From Bryobacteraceae bacterium (GTDB lineage Bacteria > Acidobacteriota > Terriglobia > Bryobacterales > Bryobacteraceae), in NCBI GenBank assembly GCA_041394945.1, contig JAWKHH010000004.1, forward strand, positions 1,302,001-1,366,000: a DNA stretch of 64,000 bases, given 5' to 3'. How positions within the stretch are numbered: the first letter of the stretch is position 1; the number at the start of each line of letters is the position of its first letter. Made by a program: the position numbers and the translations under genes. The notes under the pieces were generated by a model. That model saw only the letters and a program-made list of their open reading frames with translations, did no database searches and was not told the DNA's origin. Positions 25,518 to 35,010 of the stretch are shown here, in pieces.

Positions 25518-27596
25518 ATGTTGCCGAAGACCAGACTCACAATCGTCGCCGCGTTGGCAGCGTGCTCACTGAGCGCGGGCCGCGTGGCGCATCACCCCAC
25601 GGCCTACAATCTGCCGGCCAAAGCAGCGCCATCGAAGCCGCTGCCGCCAGTGACGACGAACAACAGCGCACGATCCGTTGCGGCGCCGATCAGCTCATCG
25701 CTGGTGGCGGGCGCGACCGCGACGGCCGCGAAGCCGCTCGACATGAAATTGCTGGTGATAGCCGCCGACGGCAATGAGCCGGCCTACGCGGCCATTCGCG
25801 CGTTTCTCGAGAACATCGGCGTACCCTACGACTCCATCGTGGCCAAGAATCAGCCGCTGCCGGCGCTCAGCAATGCGAGCAAAGGCTTCTACCAGGGCAT
25901 CATCCTCACCGAAGGGAACCTGGCCATCGAGGATGCCGCCGGCAACTGGGTGAGCGCCCTGAGCGACGCCGCCTGGACCGCGCTCGACAACTACGCGCGC
26001 GACTACAAGGTCCGCACCGCGGCGATGTACGCGTTCCCGGAGCCGCGCTTCGGCATGACATTCATCAGCGCGCTCAGCCCCACCGAGGACGCGCCGGCCA
26101 TCGCAACGATTCCGGCGACCGGCAAGCAGGCCTTCTCCTACTTGAACACCTCGAGCCAGTTGAAAGTGATGTGGGCGTTCACCTACCTGGCCGCCGCGAC
26201 GCCGGAGGCGGGCGAGACCACCACTCCGGTGGTGACCATCAACGGTCAAGTGGCGGGCGCCATCCATACCAAGGCCGACGGCCGCGAGTACATGGCGTTC
26301 ACCTTTGACCAGGCGCCTTACCTGCTGCACTCGCAGGTGCTCAGCTACGGCATGATCAACTGGGTGACCCGCGGCGTGTTTCTCGGCTCGCGCCAAGTCT
26401 ACATGTCGCCGCAGAATGACGATATCTTCCTTCCGAACGACCTTTTCGTCAGCAACATCCCGGCGTGCCGGCCGGTTCCGGGCGCCGACCCGACCTACGA
26501 TCCGGCGGTGAACTGCCCGAATCTCCGCATCACCGGCGCCGATCTCGACAAGCTCCTGGCCTGGCAGAACGGATTGCGAGCGAACGCACAGACAGCGAAT
26601 TTCCGCGTGACCCACGCTTTCAACGGCTTCGGCGCGACGGCGGAAGGCGATTCCGGTCCGAGCGACACCCTGGTGGCCCGCACCAAGGCGCTTCGGAACA
26701 ACTTCTTCTGGGTGAGCCACACCTACGACCACGAGAATCTCGATTGCTTTAATCCGGTACCGAACAGCGGCATCTGCACGCCCGCCAACTACAGTCAGTC
26801 CCGCGACGAAATTACGAAGAACGTCGCGGTCGCCACCTCGCTTGGCGTTCCGGTGGATCGTACATCGATGGTGACTCCGGCCATCTCCGGACTCACCAAC
26901 CGCGCCTTCATGCGCGCCGCCGGCGATCAGGGCATCCGGTTCGTGGTCGGCGACCTGTCGCGGCCCGAGCATCAACCGGCGATTCCGAATACGCTCATCC
27001 GCAGCGCCGTGGACCCGCGGATCTGGATCATCCCACGCCGCGCCACCAACGTCTTCTACAACGCCGTCACCGCCAACGTGGGCGCATATGGCTCCGAGCC
27101 CGACGAATACAACTACTTCTACGGTCCGAACGGGCTCTTCCGGCTGGGCGACGGCACGCCGTTCTTCTCGTCCAATCAAACCTACCAGCAAGTGGTGGAT
27201 CGGGAGAGCGACGCCCTGGTGAGCTATATGTTCAACTATGAGCTCTACCCGGCGATGTTCCACCAGGCGAACTTCTACTTCTACGACAATCAGCACTCGC
27301 TGTTCACCGACGTTGTAGGAGCAGCGCTGACGAAGTTCAAGAACCTCTCGAGCCTGCCCGTTTCGAGCCTGCCTCAGACGACGATCGGGACGAAGCTGCA
27401 GGAGCGGATGGTGTACCTCTCGTCCGGAGTGAGCGGCGTCTACACGCCGGGCGTCGGTGTCACTTTGACGGTGCAGCGGAACGCGACGGTGCCGTTGACG
27501 GGCGTGTGCTCCACGGGGTGCATGTCCTATGGCGGCCAGAGCCAGTCGGCCGTGCCGGTGCGGCGGGGCCAGACGGTTACCATCGCTGCTCCATAG
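25518..27596 (+). CDS. Secreted polysaccharide deacetylase-like protein (Agd3/CE18-like)
   Basis: The 692-residue product has an N-terminal Ala-rich export-like segment, a beta-rich domain to about residue 290, and a central domain. The central domain has the acidic pair D301-D302 in SPQNDDIFLP and H401/H405 in VSHTYDHENLD. An Asp plus H-x3-H triad is the metal site of NodB-type deacetylases. The overall order resembles the large fungal and bacterial Agd3-type exopolysaccharide deacetylases, from recall and not from a search. The C-terminus ends in a small beta domain with a CSTGC pair. A decayed copy of the 3' third lies immediately upstream. An enzymatic role in biofilm or capsule trimming is inference. 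Confidence 0.6.
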   Translation: MLPKTRLTIVAALAACSLSAGRVAHHPTAYNLPAKAAPSKPLPPVTTNNSARSVAAPISSSLVAGATATAAKPLDMKLLVIAADGNEPAYAAIRAFLENIGVPYDSIVAKNQPLPALSNASKGFYQGIILTEGNLAIEDAAGNWVSALSDAAWTALDNYARDYKVRTAAMYAFPEPRFGMTFISALSPTEDAPAIATIPATGKQAFSYLNTSSQLKVMWAFTYLAAATPEAGETTTPVVTINGQVAGAIHTKADGREYMAFTFDQAPYLLHSQVLSYGMINWVTRGVFLGSRQVYMSPQNDDIFLPNDLFVSNIPACRPVPGADPTYDPAVNCPNLRITGADLDKLLAWQNGLRANAQTANFRVTHAFNGFGATAEGDSGPSDTLVARTKALRNNFFWVSHTYDHENLDCFNPVPNSGICTPANYSQSRDEITKNVAVATSLGVPVDRTSMVTPAISGLTNRAFMRAAGDQGIRFVVGDLSRPEHQPAIPNTLIRSAVDPRIWIIPRRATNVFYNAVTANVGAYGSEPDEYNYFYGPNGLFRLGDGTPFFSSNQTYQQVVDRESDALVSYMFNYELYPAMFHQANFYFYDNQHSLFTDVVGAALTKFKNLSSLPVSSLPQTTIGTKLQERMVYLSSGVSGVYTPGVGVTLTVQRNATVPLTGVCSTGCMSYGGQSQSAVPVRRGQTVTIAAP

Positions 27597-27620
27597 GGCA
27601 GTGCTGATTCCAGCAAGTCC

Positions 27621-27660
27621 AACGGCGGCGATGACCTTCGGGTTGTCTCCGCCGTTTTCT
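27621..27660 (+). terminator. Rho-independent terminator of the deacetylase-like gene
   Basis: AACGGCGG (27621-27628) pairs with CCGCCGTT (27649-27656) across a 20-base loop, followed at once by TTCTT. It lies 24 bases after the stop at 27596, and its T-run reaches the stop of the convergent cyclophilin gene. Confidence 0.65.
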
Positions 27661-28304
27661 TATTGGACGACGCGAGCGGTTTTGATGGCGTCGAGACGCG
27701 GGAAGTCGCGTTCCAGGTAGACGTTGCCCACCTGCTGCGCTTTGATCGGGTCCGGACCGGCGCCGCGCGGGGCGAGGTCGCCGTATAGATAAGTCAAACT
27801 GTCCACCACATCCATGCCTTCCACCACTTCCCCAAAGGGTACGAACCCAGTGGCATCAAGCTGCCGGTTATCGCGCAGATTCACGAAAACCTCGGTGGTT
27901 CGCGAGTTGGGTCCGATCTTCGCGAAGGCGACGGCGCCCCGTTTGTTCTTCTGCTTTGGCGGGTCGTCGCTGATGCGAACCATGGCGTACAACTGGTGGG
28001 TCTGGGGGTTACCGTTGATGCCCCACTGTGCGATGAACTGCTTGAGAACCCGATGGAATTTCACGCCGTCGTAGAAGTTGGAAGACACCAGGCGATGGAA
28101 GTGGTCCGCTCCGGTGGGAGACCAGTCGCGATGGACTTGAATCACGAAGACTCCCTTCGTCGTATCGACCTTCACCTTGTACTCAGCGGGCGGGGGCGCC
28201 TTTGGTTCGTTCCCCTGTTTCTTGGTTTCTGTTTCTTGCCCGGCGGGGCCGCCGCAGCCCGCCAGGATGAGGATGGAGACGGCGGCGTGGAGGCTATTTC
28301 GCAT
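27660..28304 (-). CDS. Lipoprotein peptidyl-prolyl isomerase (cyclophilin type)
   Basis: The start at 28304 gives a lipoprotein signal with the lipobox ILAGC (Cys17) and a 214-residue product. The frame upstream of it lies inside polA. The cyclophilin fold is shown by NFYDGVKFHRVLKQFIAQWG (F-H-R active-site Arg), GAVAFAKIGPNSRTTEVFVNL and FVPFGEVVEGMDVVDSL. It should catalyse proline isomerisation of exported proteins in the periplasm. The start overlaps the end of polA by 11 bases, so it is probably translated from the polA transcript. Confidence 0.9.
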   Translation of the reverse strand: MRNSLHAAVSILILAGCGGPAGQETETKKQGNEPKAPPPAEYKVKVDTTKGVFVIQVHRDWSPTGADHFHRLVSSNFYDGVKFHRVLKQFIAQWGINGNPQTHQLYAMVRISDDPPKQKNKRGAVAFAKIGPNSRTTEVFVNLRDNRQLDATGFVPFGEVVEGMDVVDSLTYLYGDLAPRGAGPDPIKAQQVGNVYLERDFPRLDAIKTARVVQ

Positions 28305-30849
28305 CCCGCCAATTATCGCCCGAACTGACCTCGGCAACCAAAGGCACCTCGAGCGAAGCGGCCATTTCCATTTCCGCGCGGACGATATGGGAGAGGTCTT
28401 CGACCTCTTCGGGCGGGGCCTCGAACACGAGTTCGTCGTGGACCTGCAGGAGCATGCCCGCCTGCATCTTGTCTTGGCGGATCCGGCGATCGATGGCGAT
28501 CATGGCGATCTTGATGAGGTCGGCGGCGGTCCCCTGCAACGGCGTGTTGACGGCCGTTCGTTCGGCGAAACCGCGGGCGTTCGGGTTGCGGGCGTTGATA
28601 TCGGGGATGGGGCGGATGCGGCCGAACATAGTGCGGGTGACGCCGGTTTCGCGCACCTGGGCGATGGTGTCGTTGATAAAGGTCCTCACGCCCGCGTAGC
28701 GCTCAAAGTACGCCTTGATGTAGCGTTCCGCTTCCCCACGCGGGATACCCAACTGCCCGGAAAGGCCGAACGCGCTGAGTCCGTAGACGATGCCGAAGTT
28801 GACGGCCTTGGCGTCGCGGCGCATTTCCGGCGAGACCATCAGCGGCATGACGCCGAAGACCTCGGCCGCCGTCCGGGTGTGGATGTCCTCGCCGCTACGG
28901 AAAGCGTCGAGCAGCACGGGGTCGCGGGAGAAATGGGCGAGAAGGCGGAGCTCGATCTGCGAGTAGTCGGCGACGACGAGGCGCCAGCCATCCCGGGGAA
29001 CGAAGGCGGCGCGGATCTCGCGGCCAAGTTCGGTCCGGATGGGAATGTTTTGGAGGTTGGGGTTGGAAGAAGAAAGCCGCCCGGTGGCGGCGCCGGCCGG
29101 GTTGAAGGTAGTGTGGAGACGGCCGGTGGAAGGATCGATGAGGGCTGGCAGGGCGTCCACGTACGTGGACTTGAGCTTGGACGCCTGCCGGAAGTCGAGC
29201 ACGAGCCGAGCGATGGGGTAACCTTCGGCCAGCGTCTCGAGGATGTCGTGGGCGGTGGAGTAGCTCTTGGTCTTGCCGCGGGCGTTCGGGGGCGGCAGGC
29301 CCATATCGTCGAACAACACCTTGCCCAACTGCTGGGGTGAGTTGATGTTGAAAGTCTGTCCGGCGGCCTCGTAGATCTCGGCGGAAAGGCGCTCGATTTC
29401 ACGCTCCAGGCCGGCGCGCATGGTTGCGAGCGCGGCCGGATCGATGCGGATCCCCACGAGTTCCATCCGCGCGAGCACGGGCATCAGGGGCAGATCGATG
29501 TCGCGATAGAGGCTGGTGAGATTCGCGTTGTCTACAAGGTCGCGAAGTCGGTGAGCCGAGGCGAAGGCAGCGGCGGCGGACTCCTCAATGGAGTGGGCGA
29601 GGGCACGGTCGAGGTACTTGCTGGCGATGACCTCGAGCGAGCAGGAACCGGGGTCGGCGGCGAGGAGGAATTCGTAGAGCAGCAGGTCGTCCGCGACCCC
29701 TGCGAGTTCGATGCCGGCGCGGGCAAGCGCCACCTGAAGAGCCTTCGAGTCATGGGCGATCTTGGGGCGCACGGGGTCGGCGAGCATGGCGGCGGCCCAG
29801 ACCGGGTCGAGGCTCACGCCCTCGCCCTCGCGCACCGAGAGGCCGAGCCGCGTCTCCGCCAGCAGGCCTTCTCCCTCTGACCCGAGCATTACGGCGACCG
29901 GACCCGTCAGCGGGAGCCAGGACGAGAACTCGTCGGCCGAGCCCAATTGGCGCAGCTCCCACGGCTTGGTGGAGGCGGCGGGTTTGAGTTCTTTGAGCTG
30001 GCTGAAGAATTCGAGTTCGGTGTAGACCTGGCGAAGATCCTCGAGGGACGGTTCATGGGTCTGCGCCTCCGACCAATCGTACTCCACCGGCAGGTCGGTG
30101 GCGACCAACGCCAGACGCTTGCTCAGTTCGATCTGCTCCCGGTTGTTCTGGAGGCTCTCCCGGTAGGTGCGGCGCTCCACCTCGGCGGCATGCTCCATTG
30201 CGCCTTCGACCGAACCGAAGCGCTGGATGAGATCGCGAGCGCCTTTGTCGCCGATGCCGGGGGCGCCGGGGATGTTATCGACGGCATCGCCTTTCAGCGC
30301 CAGCAGGTCGGCGACCTGTTCGGGGCGGACGCCGAGAAATTCTTCGACCTTGGCTGAGTCATACCACTCGTCGTCCTTGGCCGGGTTGAGCATGGAGACT
30401 TGCTCGTTCACCAGTTGCAGCAGGTCTTTGTCACTCGACACAATCACGACATCGTAGCCGCGGCCGGCGGCCTTCCGGGCGAGCGTGCCGATGACGTCGT
30501 CGGCCTCGTAGCCGGGATAGGCGACGGAAGGGATGCGCATCGCATCGAGCAGACGGCGGACGTAGGGAATCTGCTGGGTGAGTTCCGGCGGCGTGGGTGC
30601 GCGGTTAGCTTTGTACTCCGCGAATTCCTGTTCGCGGAGGGTCGGACCGTCGCTTTCGAGGACGGCGGCCATAAAATCCGGGCGGTGCGAGGCGCGGAGC
30701 TTCTTCACCATGTTGTTGAAGATGAAGACAGCCTCGGTAGGGAGTCCGCTGGAGGTCCGCATGGGGGGGGCGCCGGTGCGGGCACGAGCGTGGAAAGCGC
30801 GGAAGACGTAACCGTAGGTATCGATGAGGAAGAGCCGGGGACGGGGCAT
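28294..30849 (-). CDS. polA: DNA polymerase I, with degenerate 3'-5' exonuclease domain
   Basis: The product has 851 residues from the chosen Met (RPRLFLIDTYGYVFRAFHA), in the order 5' nuclease (1-290), exonuclease-like (about 300-470) and polymerase. The polymerase motifs are intact: A VVADYSQIELRLLAHFSRDP, B RRDAKAVNFGIVYGLS and C QVHDELVFEA. In the middle domain the D-x-E of motif Exo I is not present; the matching strand reads PVAVMLGSEGEG. Proofreading is therefore probably lost, as in Taq and Bst enzymes. The length also fits that class rather than the 928 residues of E. coli. It fills gaps and removes primers in replication and repair. Confidence 0.95.
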   Translation of the reverse strand: MPRPRLFLIDTYGYVFRAFHARARTGAPPMRTSSGLPTEAVFIFNNMVKKLRASHRPDFMAAVLESDGPTLREQEFAEYKANRAPTPPELTQQIPYVRRLLDAMRIPSVAYPGYEADDVIGTLARKAAGRGYDVVIVSSDKDLLQLVNEQVSMLNPAKDDEWYDSAKVEEFLGVRPEQVADLLALKGDAVDNIPGAPGIGDKGARDLIQRFGSVEGAMEHAAEVERRTYRESLQNNREQIELSKRLALVATDLPVEYDWSEAQTHEPSLEDLRQVYTELEFFSQLKELKPAASTKPWELRQLGSADEFSSWLPLTGPVAVMLGSEGEGLLAETRLGLSVREGEGVSLDPVWAAAMLADPVRPKIAHDSKALQVALARAGIELAGVADDLLLYEFLLAADPGSCSLEVIASKYLDRALAHSIEESAAAAFASAHRLRDLVDNANLTSLYRDIDLPLMPVLARMELVGIRIDPAALATMRAGLEREIERLSAEIYEAAGQTFNINSPQQLGKVLFDDMGLPPPNARGKTKSYSTAHDILETLAEGYPIARLVLDFRQASKLKSTYVDALPALIDPSTGRLHTTFNPAGAATGRLSSSNPNLQNIPIRTELGREIRAAFVPRDGWRLVVADYSQIELRLLAHFSRDPVLLDAFRSGEDIHTRTAAEVFGVMPLMVSPEMRRDAKAVNFGIVYGLSAFGLSGQLGIPRGEAERYIKAYFERYAGVRTFINDTIAQVRETGVTRTMFGRIRPIPDINARNPNARGFAERTAVNTPLQGTAADLIKIAMIAIDRRIRQDKMQAGMLLQVHDELVFEAPPEEVEDLSHIVRAEMEMAASLEVPLVAEVSSGDNWRDAK

Positions 30850-30862
30850 GGCAGGCAAGCGC

Positions 30863-32707
30863 TCAGATGATGAGGCGGACTCCACCGAGTTCGCTGATCC
30901 GGTACGGGAAGCGGCCGGAGGGCGAACCGATGAACATGTAGTTCTTGGCTATGCTCCATTCGCGGCTGAGGCGCTCGATCAATTCGGGGCCAAATTTGCC
31001 GCGTACGGTAATGAACTCAACACTGATTTCCGGATAAACCTCGTCCAGGAAGGCCAGGTCGAGGCCGAGCCGGGGCGGGATGTCCTCTTCGCGGCTATAG
31101 ACGTGGACCACCTTGAGACGCTTGGTCATCTCATTGTTCCGGACGTAGAGCATCGCCTCGTTGAGGTTCTTGCGGGAGTCGCCCTTCGTGAAGAAAACAA
31201 TTCCGTGGCTGTTGATTTCGTCGATCTTGCCGATGATGGCGGAACTCATGCGCCGATTGTAGGTATTGAGGAAGTCAACGGAAGAGCGGACGACGAAAAG
31301 CGCGCCGCGGAGTATGGTGGTGCGCCAGAGCATGGCCGAGATGACGGCCGCGGTAGGGATGAAGTAGGTGAGGAAGACGGAGAAATAGGCCGGATTGAGC
31401 GCGATATTTCCGATTAATCCCATCACCGTGGCGAGGAGCGCCAGCGAAACGGTGAGCCAGCTCGCGTAGAAGCGGCGGGGAAGATCGCGGCGGTTTACCT
31501 TGAGGAGCATGTTGCCGACGGCGAACAGGCTCATGACGCCAAGGAAGGAAATCGTGTAGACGCCGGCGAGGGTGCGGAGGTCGCCGCGGGTGGCGACGAG
31601 GATGGAGGCGCAGAGGGCGAAGAAGGCGAGGATGATGCGGTGGCTGGTTTTTCGCCACCGGTTTTCCTTGAGCAGGAACTGCGGGAGGCAACGGTCCAGG
31701 GTGAGGCGCTTGACCAGGCCGGTTGTGCCGACGAAGGACGTGAGGACGGCTCCGGAGAGGACGAGGGTGGCGTCGATCGAGACGAGCGTGCGGAACCAGC
31801 CGCCGGCCATGACGCCGCCGGAGTAGGCGAGGAGGTCTTCGCTGTGGTCCTTCATGACGGCGAGCGGCAGGATTCCGAGAACGAGCAGACAGATGAGCGG
31901 ATTGAAGATGCTGACGGCCGCCCACATGTTGCGCAGGGTGTTGGGAAAGACGCCTTCCTCCTGTTCTTCGATGAAGTTGGCGGAGCTTTCGAAGCCACTG
32001 ATGCCGAGCAGAGCGGCGGCGAAGCCGAAGAAGAGGGCGGTCGGAAGGTCGAGTTCGGAGGGCGCGCTCCAGTTTGCCGCAAGGACGGAGGGGTCGCGGA
32101 GGATGGAGAAGGCGCCGATGACGGAAAAACCGACAAGGGTGAGGAGGTGGAAGCCGAAGATTCCGACGGCAACGGCGGCCGATTCGCTGATGCCGATGAT
32201 GTTGAGAAGTGCGAACAGGCCGAGAAGCGCGACGGTGGCTTCAAAGGTGGGCAGCGGTTCCCACAGGTTCTTGGCGTAATGCATGGCCTCGCCCGCGGAG
32301 ATGACGGCGGTGGCGACGTAGGACAGGATGGTCATGCAGGCGGCCATCGACGCGCGGAACTTGCTGGTGGTGTTGAGGAGGCAGTTGTACGCGCCGCCGT
32401 TGAGAGGGAGTGCGTCGCCGACTTCGGCGTAGACCCAGCGATAGAGATACAGCACGGCGGCGACCATGAGCAGCGCGATAGGGGCGTATTTGCCGGCGTA
32501 GATGGCGCTGAGGGCGGCGACATAGAGGCAGGAGGATGTTATGTCGTTGCCGCAGATGGCCGTAGCGGGAATTTCGCCAAGGCGGTGCATCGCGGCCGAG
32601 TCCAGTGGTTTGAGCTCGACGGGTTCACGGGTATCGACGACGATATCGCTGGTGGGAGCGAACGTCGGCAGGCCCTGAAGTTCAGCGGATGAGGTCGGAT
32701 CGGGCAT
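30863..32707 (-). CDS. APC-superfamily permease with C-terminal soluble domain
   Basis: The 614-residue product begins with a cytoplasmic tail of about 45 residues, then about 12 hydrophobic segments. The APC-type opening (ATAICGNDITSSCLYVAAL) lacks the usual GxGxGIF. Also present are GISGFESSANFIEEQEEGVFP, which is typical of TM6 and the following loop in APC transporters, and a 130-residue soluble C-terminus (FFTKGDSRKNLNEAMLYVRNN) that could be a regulatory domain. The substrate is unknown; potassium or amino acid uptake are both possible for this branch. It is divergent from the antiporter gene, with only 32 bases between the starts. Confidence 0.8.
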   Translation of the reverse strand: MPDPTSSAELQGLPTFAPTSDIVVDTREPVELKPLDSAAMHRLGEIPATAICGNDITSSCLYVAALSAIYAGKYAPIALLMVAAVLYLYRWVYAEVGDALPLNGGAYNCLLNTTSKFRASMAACMTILSYVATAVISAGEAMHYAKNLWEPLPTFEATVALLGLFALLNIIGISESAAVAVGIFGFHLLTLVGFSVIGAFSILRDPSVLAANWSAPSELDLPTALFFGFAAALLGISGFESSANFIEEQEEGVFPNTLRNMWAAVSIFNPLICLLVLGILPLAVMKDHSEDLLAYSGGVMAGGWFRTLVSIDATLVLSGAVLTSFVGTTGLVKRLTLDRCLPQFLLKENRWRKTSHRIILAFFALCASILVATRGDLRTLAGVYTISFLGVMSLFAVGNMLLKVNRRDLPRRFYASWLTVSLALLATVMGLIGNIALNPAYFSVFLTYFIPTAAVISAMLWRTTILRGALFVVRSSVDFLNTYNRRMSSAIIGKIDEINSHGIVFFTKGDSRKNLNEAMLYVRNNEMTKRLKVVHVYSREEDIPPRLGLDLAFLDEVYPEISVEFITVRGKFGPELIERLSREWSIAKNYMFIGSPSGRFPYRISELGGVRLII

Positions 32708-32739
32708 GCGGTGAACGAAAACTCTTATTATTTCAGAAG

Positions 32740-34305
32740 ATGTCCGCTGCCGCCGCTGTTGAACTCATTCTCGTACTGCTGATCGCCGTTTCGGCGGTTG
32801 CGCTGATCACGAGCCGGTTGAAGATTCCGTACACCATCGCGCTGGTTTTCGCCGGATTCGCGATTGATCTGTTCCACGTTCCGATCCAGGAGATCGCGGG
32901 CGGGCGCCAGTTGCTCACGCCGGAAATCATCTTCCTGCTATTCCTTCCGGGGCTGCTGTTCGAATCGAGCATCAACATCGACGTCCGGCATCTGAAAGAG
33001 AACATGTGGCCGATCGTGCTGCTGGCGGTGGTGGGCGTGGCGGCGGCGACGGCGATCACCGGGTATGCGATTCACACGGCGCTGGGTCTCGAGATGATGG
33101 TGGCGCTGCTCTTCGGAGCGCTGATCAGCGCGACGGATCCGATATCGGTGATCGCGCTCTTTCGGGATCTGGGTGTGAAGAAGCGGCTGGCGGTGATCGT
33201 GGAGGGGGAGAGCCTTTTCAACGATGGAACGGCGGCGGTGGTGTTCCAGGTGATTCTGGCCGGGATCGTGACGGGCCATTTGAGCGCGGCCGAGGGCATG
33301 CGGCATTTCGTGGTGGTGGCGTTCGGCGGGCTGGCGCTCGGGCTGGTGCTGGGCTACGCGGCGAGCAAAATCACGGCCCAGGTGGACGAACCGCGGATTG
33401 AGATTACTCTGACGACGATTCTGGCCTACGGGTCGTACCTGCTGGCCGAGCATCTGCACGTTTCCGGTGTGATCGCGACAGTGGCGGCCGGGCTGATGGT
33501 GGGCAACTACGGGGCGCTGTTCGGGATGAGCGCGCGGACGAGGGTGGCGCTGTGGTCGTTTTGGGAATACGCGGCGTTTGTCATCAATTCGATGGTGTTT
33601 CTGCTGGTGGGGATCGAGGTGCATATCGCGCAGATGCTCGAATCGTGGTGGCTGATCGGGATCGCGACGATGGCGGTGCTGCTGGGGAGGGTGCTCGTGG
33701 TGTACCTGCTCGCTCCGCTGGCCAGCCGCTACACCGAACCGATCCCGATGGGGTGGCAGCACGTGCTGGTCTGGGGCGGGCTGCACGGCAGCGTGTCGAT
33801 CGCACTGGCGCTGAGCCTGCCGCAGGAGTTCGAGCACCGAGCGTTGCTGCTGACGATGACCTTCGGCGTGGTGGCGTTCTCAATCGTGGTGCAGGGGCTG
33901 TCGATGAAGCCGCTGCTGCGGCGGCTGGGGCTCATCGAACAGGGCGAGGACGACTACACGTTCATGAAAGCGCGCCAACTGGAGTTGAACGCGGCGCGCC
34001 GCGAGTTGAACGCGCTCCTCGAATCGCGATCCATTTCGCAGCCGGTTTTCGAAGAACTCACCGCGGAACTGAAAGTCGCGTTCGAGGCAATCGAATCGCA
34101 GATCGGCGTGCTGCAGGCAGCCAAGCCGGCGCTCGTCGACGAAGAGACGCGCATTGCGCGGGTCCGGATGATCGAGGCGCGACGGGCCGCTGTGCAGCGC
34201 GCGGTGATCGGCGGCGTGATCCCGCCGCAAACAGGCGAGCATCTGTTGGCGACAGCGGCGCGCGAACGGCAAGGGTTGGTATCGGAGGGCGAGGCGCCTG
34301 CCTGA
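32740..34305 (+). CDS. Na+/H+ antiporter, CPA1 family (NhaP/NhaK-like)
   Basis: Start chosen at MSAAAAVELILVLLIAVSAV, giving 521 residues. About 12 TM segments are present. The ion-binding signatures are ATDPISVIALFRDLG and GESLFNDGTAAVVF, the latter with the Asn-Asp pair of electroneutral CPA1 antiporters. The region after 400 is a cytoplasmic helical tail (residues about 420-521) that may sense pH or volume. It exchanges Na+ or K+ for H+ across the inner membrane. An adjacent divergent APC-type permease hints at shared ion-homeostasis control, though this is inference. Confidence 0.92.
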   Translation: MSAAAAVELILVLLIAVSAVALITSRLKIPYTIALVFAGFAIDLFHVPIQEIAGGRQLLTPEIIFLLFLPGLLFESSINIDVRHLKENMWPIVLLAVVGVAAATAITGYAIHTALGLEMMVALLFGALISATDPISVIALFRDLGVKKRLAVIVEGESLFNDGTAAVVFQVILAGIVTGHLSAAEGMRHFVVVAFGGLALGLVLGYAASKITAQVDEPRIEITLTTILAYGSYLLAEHLHVSGVIATVAAGLMVGNYGALFGMSARTRVALWSFWEYAAFVINSMVFLLVGIEVHIAQMLESWWLIGIATMAVLLGRVLVVYLLAPLASRYTEPIPMGWQHVLVWGGLHGSVSIALALSLPQEFEHRALLLTMTFGVVAFSIVVQGLSMKPLLRRLGLIEQGEDDYTFMKARQLELNAARRELNALLESRSISQPVFEELTAELKVAFEAIESQIGVLQAAKPALVDEETRIARVRMIEARRAAVQRAVIGGVIPPQTGEHLLATAARERQGLVSEGEAPA

Positions 34306-34344
34306 GTTCCCGGCACTGGCGCGGAAGGCCGGTTTGAACGGGGA

Positions 34345-34938
34345 CTAGAGCCGCGCTACGGAAACCTGGCTGAGCTGGTGTGCGGAGAGATCCCGCCAGC
34401 CCCGGTCGACCGTGTTCTGGACAAACGTGAACTGCTCGACGAAGAAGCGGCGCGGGCCGGTGTATGAAGCCCAGATGTCGGCGGCCAAACGGGCCAGACT
34501 GTCGGCCTGGGCGGGGTCCAGGCGCTGGGCGAGCGTGATATGGGGATGAAACACGAATCGCTCGTCTGCGAAGAGGACGCCGCCGTTCAGGTCGACATGC
34601 ATCTGGCGGAGATCGGACGCCCCTTCCTCGATTTCTAGGTAGATGACACGAGTGCCCGGGAAGATGCCTATACCGCCGATCACCACCTCAAAAGCCGGCC
34701 AGGAGCGCAGTTTCGCCGCAATTTCAGCCGTCGCCTGCGCCACCGAGGCGCCGGATGCGATTTGGCGCGGGGGGAGCACGGTGAGATGCGCGCGCGGAGG
34801 GAGAGGATCGGTTTCGAGCGAAACCCGCAAGTCGTCGAGGTAGGCCTTCAACGGATCCGGCAGATACGTAACGAGCGCGAAACTGTTCAGCCCAGTGTCG
34901 CCCGAGTGGCCAGTGCCGTCACAAGAGTACTCCAGCAT
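34345..34938 (-). CDS. 2H phosphoesterase (LigT/2'-5' RNA ligase-like)
   Basis: Two H-x-T motifs, PRAHLTVLPPR and FHPHITLAQ, define the 2H phosphoesterase fold, and the 197-residue length fits. The start at 34938 is supported by GGAGGAG located about eight bases upstream. A longer reading from 34986 lacks that site. Such enzymes hydrolyse cyclic phosphates (2',3'-cyclic RNA ends, ADP-ribose cyclic phosphate) or join RNA ends. The specific substrate is unknown. It is convergent with the antiporter gene and lies 72 bases downstream of a small gene of unknown function in the same direction. Confidence 0.85.
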   Translation of the reverse strand: MLEYSCDGTGHSGDTGLNSFALVTYLPDPLKAYLDDLRVSLETDPLPPRAHLTVLPPRQIASGASVAQATAEIAAKLRSWPAFEVVIGGIGIFPGTRVIYLEIEEGASDLRQMHVDLNGGVLFADERFVFHPHITLAQRLDPAQADSLARLAADIWASYTGPRRFFVEQFTFVQNTVDRGWRDLSAHQLSQVSVARL

Positions 34939-35010
34939 CGGCAAATCTCCTCCATCATAGACCCGACCCGCAAAATTCCGTCCCATAATCCGCTTTTGGG
35001 GGTGTACGAG

